The position numbers and the translations under genes were made by a program. DNA of 64,000 bases from Pseudomonas saudiphocaensis (GTDB lineage Bacteria > Pseudomonadota > Gammaproteobacteria > Pseudomonadales > Pseudomonadaceae). Of this stretch, positions 36,611 through 44,632 are shown piece by piece. The DNA lies in contig NZ_CCSF01000001.1 of the NCBI RefSeq assembly GCF_000756775.1, positions 2,232,001 through 2,296,000 on the forward strand, given 5' to 3'. Each line of letters begins with the position of its first letter. Within the stretch, counting starts at the first letter, position 1. Under the pieces are notes generated by a model. The model searched no databases and was not told the origin of the DNA. It saw nothing but the letters and a program-made list of their open reading frames with translations.

Positions 36611-37576
36611 TCACAGCCAGCCACGCTCCTTGTAGTAGCGCTCGGCACCTTCGTGCAGCGGTGCGCTCAGGCCGACCTTGATCATGTCCTCAGGCTTGAG
36701 GTCCTTGAACGCCGGGTGCAGGCGCTGGAAGCGCTCGATATTCTCGAACACCGACTTGACCAACTGGTAAACCACGTCGGCATCGACCTTGGCAGTGGTG
36801 GACAGCACGGCCTTGCCGCCGATGGACTGCGTAGGCTGGTCGTTGCCACGGTACAGGCCGCCGGGAATCTCAGCCTTGGTGTAGTAGCTCTTCTCTTCCA
36901 GCAGCTTGTCGATTTCCGGGCCGGTGATGGGCACCAGCACTGCATCGACGGTGGTAGTGGCCTCCTGGATAGCGCCGTTGGGATGACCGACGAAGTAGGT
37001 CATGGCGTCGATATTGTTGTCGCTCAGGGCGCTGGCCTGCTCGGCCGGCTTCAACTCGGCTGCAAGGGAGAAGACCGACTTGTTCCAGCCCTTTTCCTTC
37101 ATGATTTCTTCGAGCGTATCGCGCTGACCGGAGCCAGGGTTACCGATGTTGACACGCTTGCCCTTGAGATCATCAAGGCCTTTGATGTTGGCGTCGCGAC
37201 GCGCCAGCACGGTGAAGACTTCGCTCTGCAGGGAGAAGACCGCGCGGATGTCATCCATTTTCCCTTCCTTGTCGAAGGGTACGGTGCCTTCCATCGCCTT
37301 GTACTGGTGGTCCGACTGCATGATGCCGAAATTGAACTCGCCGCTGCGCAGGCCATTGACGTTCGCAACACCTCCACCGCTGGCAGGAGCGTTGCACTTG
37401 AGGTTCTCAGCGTTGCGATTGACGAAGCGGCAGATGGATTGACCGGCAACGTAGTACACACCGGTCTGTCCGCCAGTGCCGATGGTGACGAAACGTTCCT
37501 GCGCCTGAGCCGCACCGCTCAGGCAAGTCCCCGCCAACGCGGCGGAAAATATCCATGCCAAGGATTTGCCTTTCAT
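36611..37576 (-). CDS. TAXI-family TRAP transporter solute-binding protein
   Basis: 321-residue periplasmic protein with a signal peptide cut near GAAQAQ-ERF (about residue 25). The TAXI-family opening FVTIGTGGQTGVYYVAGQSICRFVN is intact. Further motifs are FNFGIMQSDHQYKA (near 80) and VNIGNPGSGQRDTLEEIM (near 140). Relatives bind glutamate, 2-oxoglutarate or unknown ligands. ATG 37576 is supported by AGGAG 9 bases upstream, against an open frame starting 42 bases earlier. It is the first gene of a two-gene TRAP operon. Confidence 0.93.
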   Translation of the reverse strand: MKGKSLAWIFSAALAGTCLSGAAQAQERFVTIGTGGQTGVYYVAGQSICRFVNRNAENLKCNAPASGGGVANVNGLRSGEFNFGIMQSDHQYKAMEGTVPFDKEGKMDDIRAVFSLQSEVFTVLARRDANIKGLDDLKGKRVNIGNPGSGQRDTLEEIMKEKGWNKSVFSLAAELKPAEQASALSDNNIDAMTYFVGHPNGAIQEATTTVDAVLVPITGPEIDKLLEEKSYYTKAEIPGGLYRGNDQPTQSIGGKAVLSTTAKVDADVVYQLVKSVFENIERFQRLHPAFKDLKPEDMIKVGLSAPLHEGAERYYKERGWL

Positions 37577-37805
37577 GGATTCACTCCTTTTTTGGTTGTT
37601 TTGGATTTTGTACACCACTACAGCCTCGCCGAGCCTTGTGAGCCTTCGCGAGAAGTTCCGAGTCTAGCAGGCCATCGTCATTTTACGACCTATGCAATCA
37701 CGTCCGGTTCGCAAGTCTTACCGGGAACCTAAAGTCGACAAGCGTCGATTCGCACTGCGATCCCGGATCGCCGGTGCGCTTGCAGTACCCCATGTAATGC
37801 CGTTA

Positions 37806-39035
37806 TCAGCCGAAGAACCAATAGCAGACCAGGATTGCCGCCACCACGCCGGCAAGGTCAGCCAACAGTGCGCAGCCCACCGCATGTCGGGCGCGCTGGA
37901 TGCCGACCGCACCGAAATACACGGCCAGCACATAGAAGGTGGTTTCGGTGCTGCCCTGCATGGTGGCCGCGACCAGCGCGGGGAAACTGTCGACGCCATG
38001 GTTCTGCATGGTTTCGATCAGCATCGCGCGTGCCGCGCTGCCGGAGAACGGTTTGACCAGGGCAGTGGGCAGCGCATCGACGAAACGCGTATCCCAGCCC
38101 AGCGCCTCGATCAGCCAGCGGATGCCGTCGAGGCCGAACTCCAGCGCCCCCGAGGCGCGCAAAGCGCCGACCGCCACCAGCATCGCAACCAGGTAGGGCA
38201 GCAGGCTTTTCGCTACGTCGAAGCCCTCCTTGGCGCCCTCGACGAAGCTCTCGTACACCTGAACCTTGCGCAAGGCACCGACCACCAGGAACGCAATGAT
38301 CAGACCGAACAGGGTGAGGTTGCCCAGCAGCGACGACAGCTGTGCCAAAGCTACCGACGATAGGCTGGCCAGCAGCGCCATAAAGGCGCCTAACACCAGC
38401 GCGCCTGGGATCAAATAGGCCAGCACCACCGGGTCCCACAGCCTCAGGCGCTGCATCAGCGCCACCGACAGCAGCCCGGCCAACGTCGAGGCACTGGTGG
38501 CGAGCAGGATCGGCAGAAACACCAGGGTCGGGTCTTCGGCGCCCTGCTGCACGCGATACATAAAGATCGACACCGGCAACAAGGTCAGCGACGAGGCATT
38601 AAGCACCAGAAAGAGAATCTGCGCGTTGCTCGCGGTGGTACTCGAGGGGTTGAGTTCCTGTAACGAGCGCATCGCTTTGAGGCCAATGGGTGTGGCGGCA
38701 TTGTCCAACCCGAGGCCGTTGGCGGCAAAGTTAAGGGTAATCAGCCCCAACGCTGGATGACCGCGCGGCACTTCAGGCATCAGCCGGGCGAACAGCGGCC
38801 CCAAAGCGCGACCGAGCAGCTCGACCAACCCTGCCTTTTCGGCAATGCGCAGAAAGCCCAGCCACAACGTCAGTGTGCCGAACAGCAGGATCATTACTTC
38901 CACGGACAAGCGTGCCATGGCAAACAGGCTCTCCACCATCGCGGCAAACACCGCCGGATCGCCACCGATCAGCCAGCGCACCAGCGCAGCCACTGCTGCA
39001 AGCAGAAAGAAGCCTAGCCAGAGGCCGTTGAGCAT
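37806..39035 (-). CDS. Fused SpmA/SpmB-type nucleoside-recognition (Gate) membrane protein
   Basis: 409 residues, about ten membrane helices in two Gate-domain halves. The N-terminal half resembles SpmA (NFAANGLGLDNAATPIGLKAM, near 110) and the C-terminal half resembles SpmB (VKPFSGSAARAMLIE, ATMQGSTETTFYVLAVYFG). In Bacillus these are separate sporulation genes; fused versions are common in non-sporulating proteobacteria with unknown function. ATG 39035 is preceded by GGGGA. The frame is open 63 bases further upstream without support. The gene is flanked by a TRAP operon and a candidate small RNA reading the other way. Confidence 0.88.
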   Translation of the reverse strand: MLNGLWLGFFLLAAVAALVRWLIGGDPAVFAAMVESLFAMARLSVEVMILLFGTLTLWLGFLRIAEKAGLVELLGRALGPLFARLMPEVPRGHPALGLITLNFAANGLGLDNAATPIGLKAMRSLQELNPSSTTASNAQILFLVLNASSLTLLPVSIFMYRVQQGAEDPTLVFLPILLATSASTLAGLLSVALMQRLRLWDPVVLAYLIPGALVLGAFMALLASLSSVALAQLSSLLGNLTLFGLIIAFLVVGALRKVQVYESFVEGAKEGFDVAKSLLPYLVAMLVAVGALRASGALEFGLDGIRWLIEALGWDTRFVDALPTALVKPFSGSAARAMLIETMQNHGVDSFPALVAATMQGSTETTFYVLAVYFGAVGIQRARHAVGCALLADLAGVVAAILVCYWFFG

Positions 39036-39109
39036 ATGGTTATCCCCGCAGATGAATGCGCGCGATGATAGCGGTGCGCAAGGGCGACGACCATGCACAC
39101 GAATGCCGG

Positions 39110-39208
39110 CAATTCATAGGGAATGTAAGGAAGGACGAGCGGAAGCTCAGAGGAAAAAACAGAAGGGATTGCTGCGAGTGTTACAGCCGCCCTTGCGGGC
39201 GGCTTTTG
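39110..39208 (+). ncRNA. Candidate GGA-rich small RNA (Rsm-like)
   Basis: Plus-strand interval between two minus-strand genes, ending in a strong terminator with no plus-strand gene upstream for about 5 kb. Six GGA motifs occur within 39120-39168. One is presented in a GGAA tetraloop on a GAGC/GCTC stem (39137-39148) and one in AGGGA between CAT and ATG. Multiple loop-exposed GGA motifs followed by a terminator are the hallmark of RNAs that sequester RsmA/CsrA (known). I see no GacA box (TGTAAG-N6-CTTACA) or convincing promoter, and the 5' end is a guess. Confidence 0.35.
39185..39208 (+). terminator. Plus-strand rho-independent terminator
   Basis: AGCCGCCC (39185-39192), loop TTGC, GGGCGGCT (39197-39204), then TTTGTTGCTTT. 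The T-tract lies only on the plus-strand side. On the minus strand the hairpin follows the DUF1328 gene but is followed by GTAACACT, a poor tail. Confidence 0.8.
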
Positions 39209-39213
39209 TTGCT

Positions 39214-39384
39214 TTAGACACGTGGCCCGCGACCTCGACCGAAAATCAGCGATGCTACGAACAGCACCAGGAAGACCACGAACAGGATCTTGGCAATACC
39301 TGTTGCAGTACCCGCGATACCGCCGAACCCAAGGACGGCAGCAATGATTGCAATTATCAGGAATGTAATGGCCCAACTCAGCAT
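39214..39384 (-). CDS. DUF1328 (YtjA-like) small membrane protein
   Basis: 56 residues with two hydrophobic helices ([20 protein letters not shown] and [19 protein letters not shown]) and a basic end, the usual size and pattern of DUF1328 proteins. These are stress-associated inner-membrane peptides of unknown function. GAGGAG sits 8 bases before the ATG. It lies close to two other small minus-strand genes of stress type (39450-39686 and 39871-40305), suggesting a small envelope-stress neighbourhood (inference). Confidence 0.88.
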   Translation of the reverse strand: MLSWAITFLIIAIIAAVLGFGGIAGTATGIAKILFVVFLVLFVASLIFGRGRGPRV

Positions 39385-39449
39385 GGTGTGACTCCTCTTC
39401 AGGTCTAAGACAACTTCCGCAGGATCGCCAACTGGCGATCGGCTAGCAC

Positions 39450-39686
39450 TCAGAAAACCCAGCGTTGTTCTGACCGCAGCTGCCCGGGTTCGACCCTGTT
39501 AGCTGCCGGTCCGGTCTGGACAATCCCTACTGGTTGAGCGTCGTACATGCGAATTCGTTCCGCGGGTTCAGAAGGCAACTGACCAAGCGGTTGCGACATC
39601 GGCTGTTCGGCGCCGACTATCAACGCCACTACCGCCGCAGCGAAAACCCCTTTACCCAGCAGTGAGAAACGCGCTTGACGATTCAT
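39450..39686 (-). CDS. Small exported or anchored protein, unknown
   Basis: 78 residues. A basic start and a hydrophobic stretch ([18 protein letters not shown], about 8-26) form a signal peptide or anchor. The proline-rich polar remainder contains [23 protein letters not shown] do not recognise a family. The ATG at 39686 is chosen because GGAGG stands 9 bases before it; a TTG 6 bases earlier is possible. Sits between the DUF1328 and DUF2383 genes on the same strand. Confidence 0.65.
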   Translation of the reverse strand: MNRQARFSLLGKGVFAAAVVALIVGAEQPMSQPLGQLPSEPAERIRMYDAQPVGIVQTGPAANRVEPGQLRSEQRWVF

Positions 39687-39870
39687 CCTCAACTTCCTCC
39701 CGGCGTGCTTGCAAAACTGTCTGTGTTCGGGAGTTCTATTGCAGCCCCCGTGCCAGCTTTACATCGCTCAATTTCTCTTTAGATATCAATTAGTTACATT
39801 CGAGTCCAAGGAGCCTTCCGACGTAAATTGCACGATGGCCGTTTTGGCCTTCGTGCGCTTTGCATGACGG

Positions 39871-40305
39871 CTAACGCTGACCGCCGTGATTGAGTCGGTG
39901 CATGCGCTCGTGGCACGCGCGGATCTTCGGCAGCTCGATGGCCAGCAGTGCACGCACATCCGGCTCGGCATTGGTCAGCGCGTCCTCGAAAGCAGCCAGA
40001 ATGCGCTCCTCGGTCTGATCCAGCTGGTCCACATAGACCGCGTCGGTATCGCCGAGCCGAGCCTTGGTGTCGGCATACATTTCACGCAACTTACCCGCCA
40101 GGGTGCCACCTTGGGCGGGCTGCTCCTGATGCGCTGCGACTTTCACCGATAGCGCCTGAATGATGTGCGTCTTGGCCTGCGCCATATCGCGAAACAGGTG
40201 TTGCAGTTCGACGTCCTTAACCTCTGCCATCGCATGCTGGTAGAAATGCTGGCCGTCTCGCGTGATCTCGATGAGCTCGTTGAGCTCCGTCATGTTCTGA
40301 TTCAT
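39871..40305 (-). CDS. DUF2383 / PA2169-family four-helix protein
   Basis: 144 residues, nearly all helical and rich in Asp, Glu and His, with the family opening LNELIEITRDGQHFYQHAMAEVKD. The His/Glu pattern (FYQHAMAEV, ACHERMHRLNH) resembles ferritin-like helical bundles and might bind metal (inference). Relatives are general-stress proteins of unknown role. GGAGG 6 bases before ATG 40305 fixes the start. It is divergent from algB across 274 bases that contain a nested inverted repeat. The last gene before the AlgB/KinB block. Confidence 0.85.
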   Translation of the reverse strand: MNQNMTELNELIEITRDGQHFYQHAMAEVKDVELQHLFRDMAQAKTHIIQALSVKVAAHQEQPAQGGTLAGKLREMYADTKARLGDTDAVYVDQLDQTEERILAAFEDALTNAEPDVRALLAIELPKIRACHERMHRLNHGGQR

Positions 40306-40420
40306 GGGGTCCTCCAGATGAGCGGTATACCTGGAGACAGGCCGCAAGCTGCGTGCCAGCTGGAAGAGAAAATACTTGCCTGAAAAATCAGATACTTACG
40401 CGGGCGTTTCGCTTGAAAAT

Positions 40421-40463
40421 AAGTTGCACAGTGCGGGAATCGCACTTTTGAACCATGCAACTT
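40421..40463. repeat. Nested inverted repeat upstream of algB
   Basis: Outer arms AAGTTGCA (40421-40428) and TGCAACTT (40456-40463) are perfect. Between them lies a second perfect palindrome, GTGCG-GGAAT-CGCAC (40431-40445), followed by TTTTG. The right outer arm overlaps the candidate -35 of algB. It could be an operator, a small leader hairpin or a short terminator. Confidence 0.5.
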
Positions 40464-40484
40464 GCAAGACTTTTCGTAGACTAA
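40458..40484 (+). promoter_or_regulatory. Candidate AlgU (sigma-22) promoter of algB
   Basis: CAACTT (40458-40463), a 16-base spacer and ACTAA (40480-40484), compared with the AlgU consensus GAACTT-N16/17-TCTGA. The -35 matches 5/6 and the -10 3/5. In P. aeruginosa algB is reported to be AlgT/AlgU-dependent (established, from memory). The match here is partial. Confidence 0.35.
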
Positions 40485-40579
40485 CGCAGGCGCCGAGCCA
40501 TACTCGCCAAAACAGTCGCACCCACGCGTTCCCAGCCTAATAGCCAGAACACGATTTTCACTGCTTCTCTGGAGTATTC

Positions 40580-41926
40580 ATGGATCAAACGAGCGACACC
40601 GATGGCCGTATTCTCCTGGTCGATGATGAGGCCGCCATCCTGCGCACCTTCCGCTATTGCCTGGAAGATCGCGGCTATACGGTGGTAACGGCCGCCAGCG
40701 CCGCGCAAGCCGAGGCCGTACTGCAACGCCAGGTATTCGACCTATGCTTTCTGGACCTGCGCCTGGGCGAAGACAACGGTCTGGATGTGCTCCAGCAGAT
40801 GCGCATCCTCGCGCCCTGGATGCGCGTGGTGATCGTTACCGCCCACTCGGCGGTGGATACGGCGGTGGACGCCATGCAGGCGGGCGCAGCAGATTATCTG
40901 GTCAAACCCTGTAGCCCCGAACAGTTGCGCCTTGCCGCCGCCAAGCAACTCGAAGTGCGGCAGATGGCGGCACGTCTCGAAGCGCTGGAAGGCGAGATGC
41001 CCAAGCGCAACGATGCGCTGGGCTCCCATAGCCCCGCCATGATGGGTGTACTTGAGACTGCCCGGCAGGTGGCGGATACCGATGCCAACATCCTTATTCT
41101 CGGTGAGTCCGGCACCGGCAAGGGCGAAGTAGCGCGCGCGATCCACAACTGGAGCCGGCGCGCGAAGAAGGCGTTCATCACCATCAATTGCCCCTCGCTC
41201 TCAGCCGAGCTGATGGAAAGCGAGCTGTTCGGGCACAACCGCGGCGCTTTTACCGGTGCCACCGAGAGCACCTTGGGGCGGGTCAACCAGGCCGATGGCG
41301 GCACCCTGTTTCTCGACGAAATCGGCGACTTCCCCCTGGCCCTGCAACCCAAGCTGCTCAGGTTCATCCAGGACAAGGAATATGAGCGGGTCGGCGACCC
41401 GGTCACGCGTCGGGCCGATGTACGCATTCTGGCCGCAACCAACCTGAACCTCGAAGAAATGGTCCGAGAAGGCAAGTTCCGCGAGGATCTGCTCTATCGC
41501 CTCAATGTCATCACCCTCAATCTGCCGCCCATGCGCGAGCGGCCCGAGGACGTGCTGGCACTGGCCGAACGGTTCCTGGCCTTCTTCGTCAAGAACTATG
41601 GGCGACCGGCGCGCGGCTTCAGTGACGCCGCCATCGCTGCACTGAAAAGCTATCGCTGGCCTGGCAACGTGCGCGAACTGCGTAACGTGGTCGAGCGCGC
41701 CAGCATCATCTGCCCGAAGGAAATGATCGAGGTCAGCCACCTGGGTCTGGCCGAACAGACCACCGGCAGCGCACCAAGAATTGGTGAGGCACTCAGCCTT
41801 GAAGCGCTGGAAAGAGCGCATATCGCTGGCGTACTGAGCACCGCCGACACCCTCGACCAGGCAGCCCGGACGCTGGGTATCGATGCCTCCACCCTGTACC
41901 GCAAGCGCAAGCAATACGGCCTATGA
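40580..41926 (+). CDS. algB: NtrC-type response regulator AlgB
   Basis: 448 residues. N-terminal receiver domain with phospho-acceptor Asp59 (DLCFLDLRLG) and K in LVKPCSP. The sigma-54-type AAA+ domain has Walker A GESGTGKGE, the GAFTGA loop (NRGAFTGATES) and Walker B GGTLFLDEIGD. The C-terminal Fis-type helix-turn-helix reads LDQAARTLGIDASTLYRKRKQYGL. In P. aeruginosa AlgB activates alginate genes and, with KinB, controls virulence and quorum-related traits. Length and phosphosite match the PAO1 protein. Its stop overlaps the kinB start (ATGA). Confidence 0.97.
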   Translation: MDQTSDTDGRILLVDDEAAILRTFRYCLEDRGYTVVTAASAAQAEAVLQRQVFDLCFLDLRLGEDNGLDVLQQMRILAPWMRVVIVTAHSAVDTAVDAMQAGAADYLVKPCSPEQLRLAAAKQLEVRQMAARLEALEGEMPKRNDALGSHSPAMMGVLETARQVADTDANILILGESGTGKGEVARAIHNWSRRAKKAFITINCPSLSAELMESELFGHNRGAFTGATESTLGRVNQADGGTLFLDEIGDFPLALQPKLLRFIQDKEYERVGDPVTRRADVRILAATNLNLEEMVREGKFREDLLYRLNVITLNLPPMRERPEDVLALAERFLAFFVKNYGRPARGFSDAAIAALKSYRWPGNVRELRNVVERASIICPKEMIEVSHLGLAEQTTGSAPRIGEALSLEALERAHIAGVLSTADTLDQAARTLGIDASTLYRKRKQYGL

Positions 41927-43710
41927 AACTCCAGATGAAGCTGAGAACCCGGCTGTTTCTGGGTTTCTCGGCGCTGATGACCGTCGCGCTGCTGGGCCTG
42001 GTGCTGGCGCTGGTCAGCGTGGTGCAGATGGCGCAGAGCCAGGAAAAACTGATCCGCGACAACTTCAGCGTCATTGAAATCAACCAGCAGCTGCGCCAGG
42101 CGCTCGGCAACCACCTGCTCATCCTGGTGCGCGAGCAGTACGACAGCGAGGCGCTCGACGAATCCAGCCGGATCTTCCAGAACGCACTGGCCAAGGGCCT
42201 GGCCGAGGCGACGCAGGACAGCGACTACCAGAGCTACCAGAACATCGGCAACGCCTACGCCAGCTTCCTCGCCGAAGTGCGCTCCGCCCCCGCTGCGGAG
42301 CTGACACTGCTCGAAGACAACACCCTGAGCCAGTCCTTCAATCAGGTGCGCGAGCTGATGGTCGCCATGCAGCAGAACGCCTACGACCAGATCCGCGATA
42401 CCGAAATGCGCAGCCGCGAGCGCTCGCAGCTGCTGGCCGGGCTGCTGGGCCTGACCGGCGTGGCGGTGCTGCTGATCGGTTTCGTCACCGCGCACGGCTT
42501 CGCGCGCCGCCTCGGCGATCCCATCGAGCAGTTGTCCAGGGTCGCCGACCAGATCGGGCGCGGCGACTTCAATATCAGCCTGCCGGCCACCCCCATCGCC
42601 GAACTGTCCACGCTGATCCGGCGCTTCGGCCTGATGTCGCAGGCCCTGCACCAGTTCAAGCAGACCAACGTCGAAGCCCTGATCAACGGCCAGCAGCGCC
42701 TGCAGGCGCTGCTCGACAGCATCGATGACGGCCTGCTGATCATCGACCGTCAGGGGCGCCTGGAACATGCCAACCCGGTCGCACAGCGACAGCTGGCCTG
42801 GGAAGACGAGCACATCGGCTCGACGCTGGGCCAGGCCCTGGGTCACCCCGAACTGGACGTGACGGCGCAGCAGGTGCTGGCCGACAAACCACTGTCCGGC
42901 CCACCGCAGGACCTGATCATAGAGGCCGACGGTGAACGCCGGCTGCTGGCCTGGCGCATCAGCCCGGTGAACCACCACAACGGTCGCATCAGCGGAGCGG
43001 TGATGGTGCTGCACGACGTCACCGACCAGCGCACCTTCGAGCGGGTGCGCAACGAATTCGTATTGCGCGCCTCCCACGAGTTGCGCACCCCGGTAACCGG
43101 TATGCAAATGGCCTTCAGCCTGCTGCACGAACGCATCCGCCAGCCGGCCGGCAGCCGCGAGGCCGAGCTGTTCGAGACCGTGCGCGAAGAGATGCAGCGC
43201 CTGGTCACCCTGATCAATGATCTGCTGAATTTCTCGCGTTACCAGAGCGGCCAGCAGAAGCTTGAACCCACCCCTTGCGATGCCGGCCGGCTGCTCAGCG
43301 AAGCTCGGCAACGCTTCCTCGCCACCGCAGCGCAGAGCAACATCGAGATCACCCTGGAACTGCAGTCGCCGCTGCCCACCCTGCTGCTCGATCAGCAGCA
43401 GATGGAGCGGGTCTTCGACAACCTGCTCAGCAATGCTCTACGCCACACTCCGGAAGGCGGCGAGATTCGCCTGCTCGCCCGGCACCATGGAGAGCGGGTG
43501 ATTCTCAGCGTCGAGGACAATGGCGAAGGCATTCCCTACAGCCAGCAGACACGGATCTTCGAACCCTTCGTGCAGATCGGTCGCCGGCGCGGCGGCGCCG
43601 GGCTGGGGCTGGCGCTGTGCAAGGAGATCGTCCAATTGCATGGGGGCCGCATCGGCGTGCATTCACGGATCGGCCACGGGACGATCTTCTACATGGCTCT
43701 GCCGGTCTGA
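41923..43710 (+). CDS. kinB: Sensor histidine kinase KinB
   Basis: 595 residues, the same length as PAO1 KinB. A first membrane helix (about 12-34), a helical periplasmic sensor and a second helix (about 168-190) are followed by HAMP, a PAS domain (LLDSIDDGLLIIDRQGRLEHAN), the HisKA box RASHELRTPVTGMQM with the phosphorylated His (about 385), and an HATPase domain with N, G1 (DNGEGIP) and G2 (GGAGLGLAL) boxes. It phosphorylates and, importantly, dephosphorylates AlgB. Overlaps algB by 4 bases. About 137 bases to the convergent ampDh2 hold only a degenerate REP-like stretch. Confidence 0.97.
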   Translation: MKLQMKLRTRLFLGFSALMTVALLGLVLALVSVVQMAQSQEKLIRDNFSVIEINQQLRQALGNHLLILVREQYDSEALDESSRIFQNALAKGLAEATQDSDYQSYQNIGNAYASFLAEVRSAPAAELTLLEDNTLSQSFNQVRELMVAMQQNAYDQIRDTEMRSRERSQLLAGLLGLTGVAVLLIGFVTAHGFARRLGDPIEQLSRVADQIGRGDFNISLPATPIAELSTLIRRFGLMSQALHQFKQTNVEALINGQQRLQALLDSIDDGLLIIDRQGRLEHANPVAQRQLAWEDEHIGSTLGQALGHPELDVTAQQVLADKPLSGPPQDLIIEADGERRLLAWRISPVNHHNGRISGAVMVLHDVTDQRTFERVRNEFVLRASHELRTPVTGMQMAFSLLHERIRQPAGSREAELFETVREEMQRLVTLINDLLNFSRYQSGQQKLEPTPCDAGRLLSEARQRFLATAAQSNIEITLELQSPLPTLLLDQQQMERVFDNLLSNALRHTPEGGEIRLLARHHGERVILSVEDNGEGIPYSQQTRIFEPFVQIGRRRGGAGLGLALCKEIVQLHGGRIGVHSRIGHGTIFYMALPV

Positions 43711-43847
43711 CGCAACGCCGAGCTACCCGGCTCTGCAGACATTTCCGGGGCAATGGACCTGTCCGCGAGCCCTGCTTTTGAATGCCTGTACGGCCTAGTA
43801 AAAGCTCGCAGGCCCGCTCCTAAAAGGGTATGTCCCGCGAACATTCA

Positions 43848-44630
43848 TTAGTCAGGGTTTGCGCTCAGCGCCGCCAGAATCGCTGCCGTTTCGGCATCGG
43901 GCTCACCATCGAAGCGGGTCGGCCGGTACTTCATCTGAAAAGCCGCGATGACATTGCGCGTCTCAGAATCCAGCTGACCATGCTCCGGCACCTTGTAGCC
44001 CTGCTCCGCAAGCTGCGCCTGGAACCAGGCTATATCCGGCAATTGCAGCGCATACAGGCTCCGCTGCCGAGCAACTACGGCGGCATCCGGCCAGGGCAAC
44101 AGCCCCGCGTCGGCCAGACGCTTCCAGGGAAACAGGGGACCAGGATCGACCTTGCGCTGCGGAGCGATGTCGCTGTGCCCGATGATGGCGCCGGGCTTTA
44201 GCCCGTGGCGCTGCATGATGTCCTTGAGCAGCACGATCAGCGCATCGATCTGCGCATCGGAATAGGGATACCAGAGCCGGCCCTGCTCCCCCTCGATATA
44301 GCCTCGATTGACCAGCTCGATACCAATCGAACTGGAATTGAGCCAGGTCCGGCCCCGCCACTGGCTGTCGCCGGCATGCCAGGCCCGGCGGTTCTCGTCC
44401 ACCAGCTGGTAGATGGTCGCCGGCGACTCGCCGATCAGATAGTGGCTGCTGACGCCATCGCCCTTGAGGATATCCAGCGAGCGCTCCAGGTCACTCGAGG
44501 TGTAGTGCAGCACAATGAACTGCACACGGCTGTCATGGCCCACAGAGGTATGTCGCGTGTCGATTCGAGGGCCACTGGCGCAGCCGGCCAGCAACATGCA
44601 CAGGCCCAAGGCCAAGACTCTTTTCATCAT
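43848..44630 (-). CDS. ampDh2: Lipoprotein N-acetylmuramoyl-L-alanine amidase AmpDh2
   Basis: 260-residue zinc amidase that cleaves the MurNAc-L-Ala bond in the cell wall. The lipobox LAGC at about residue 18 predicts lipid anchoring. The Amidase_2 domain has the zinc ligands in IVLHYTSS, AWHAGDSQW and GHSDIAPQRKVDPG. A peptidoglycan-binding domain occupies the last ~70 residues. Its position beside kinB and dgcH matches P. aeruginosa ampDh2, a beta-lactamase-derepression modifier. The first frame-opening codon is TTG, so ATG 44630 (MMKRVL) just after the dgcH stop is used; 44627 is possible. Confidence 0.93.
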   Translation of the reverse strand: MMKRVLALGLCMLLAGCASGPRIDTRHTSVGHDSRVQFIVLHYTSSDLERSLDILKGDGVSSHYLIGESPATIYQLVDENRRAWHAGDSQWRGRTWLNSSSIGIELVNRGYIEGEQGRLWYPYSDAQIDALIVLLKDIMQRHGLKPGAIIGHSDIAPQRKVDPGPLFPWKRLADAGLLPWPDAAVVARQRSLYALQLPDIAWFQAQLAEQGYKVPEHGQLDSETRNVIAAFQMKYRPTRFDGEPDAETAAILAALSANPD

Positions 44631-44632
44631 TA

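Noticed and set aside
41650-43311. 553-codon open frame opposite algB/kinB
   Set aside because: Shadow frame across two overlapping real genes.
43741-43830. REP-like stretch between kinB and ampDh2
   Set aside because: GTCCGCGAGC and GCAGGCCCGCTCCTA resemble REP flanks, but the palindrome is too degraded to call.
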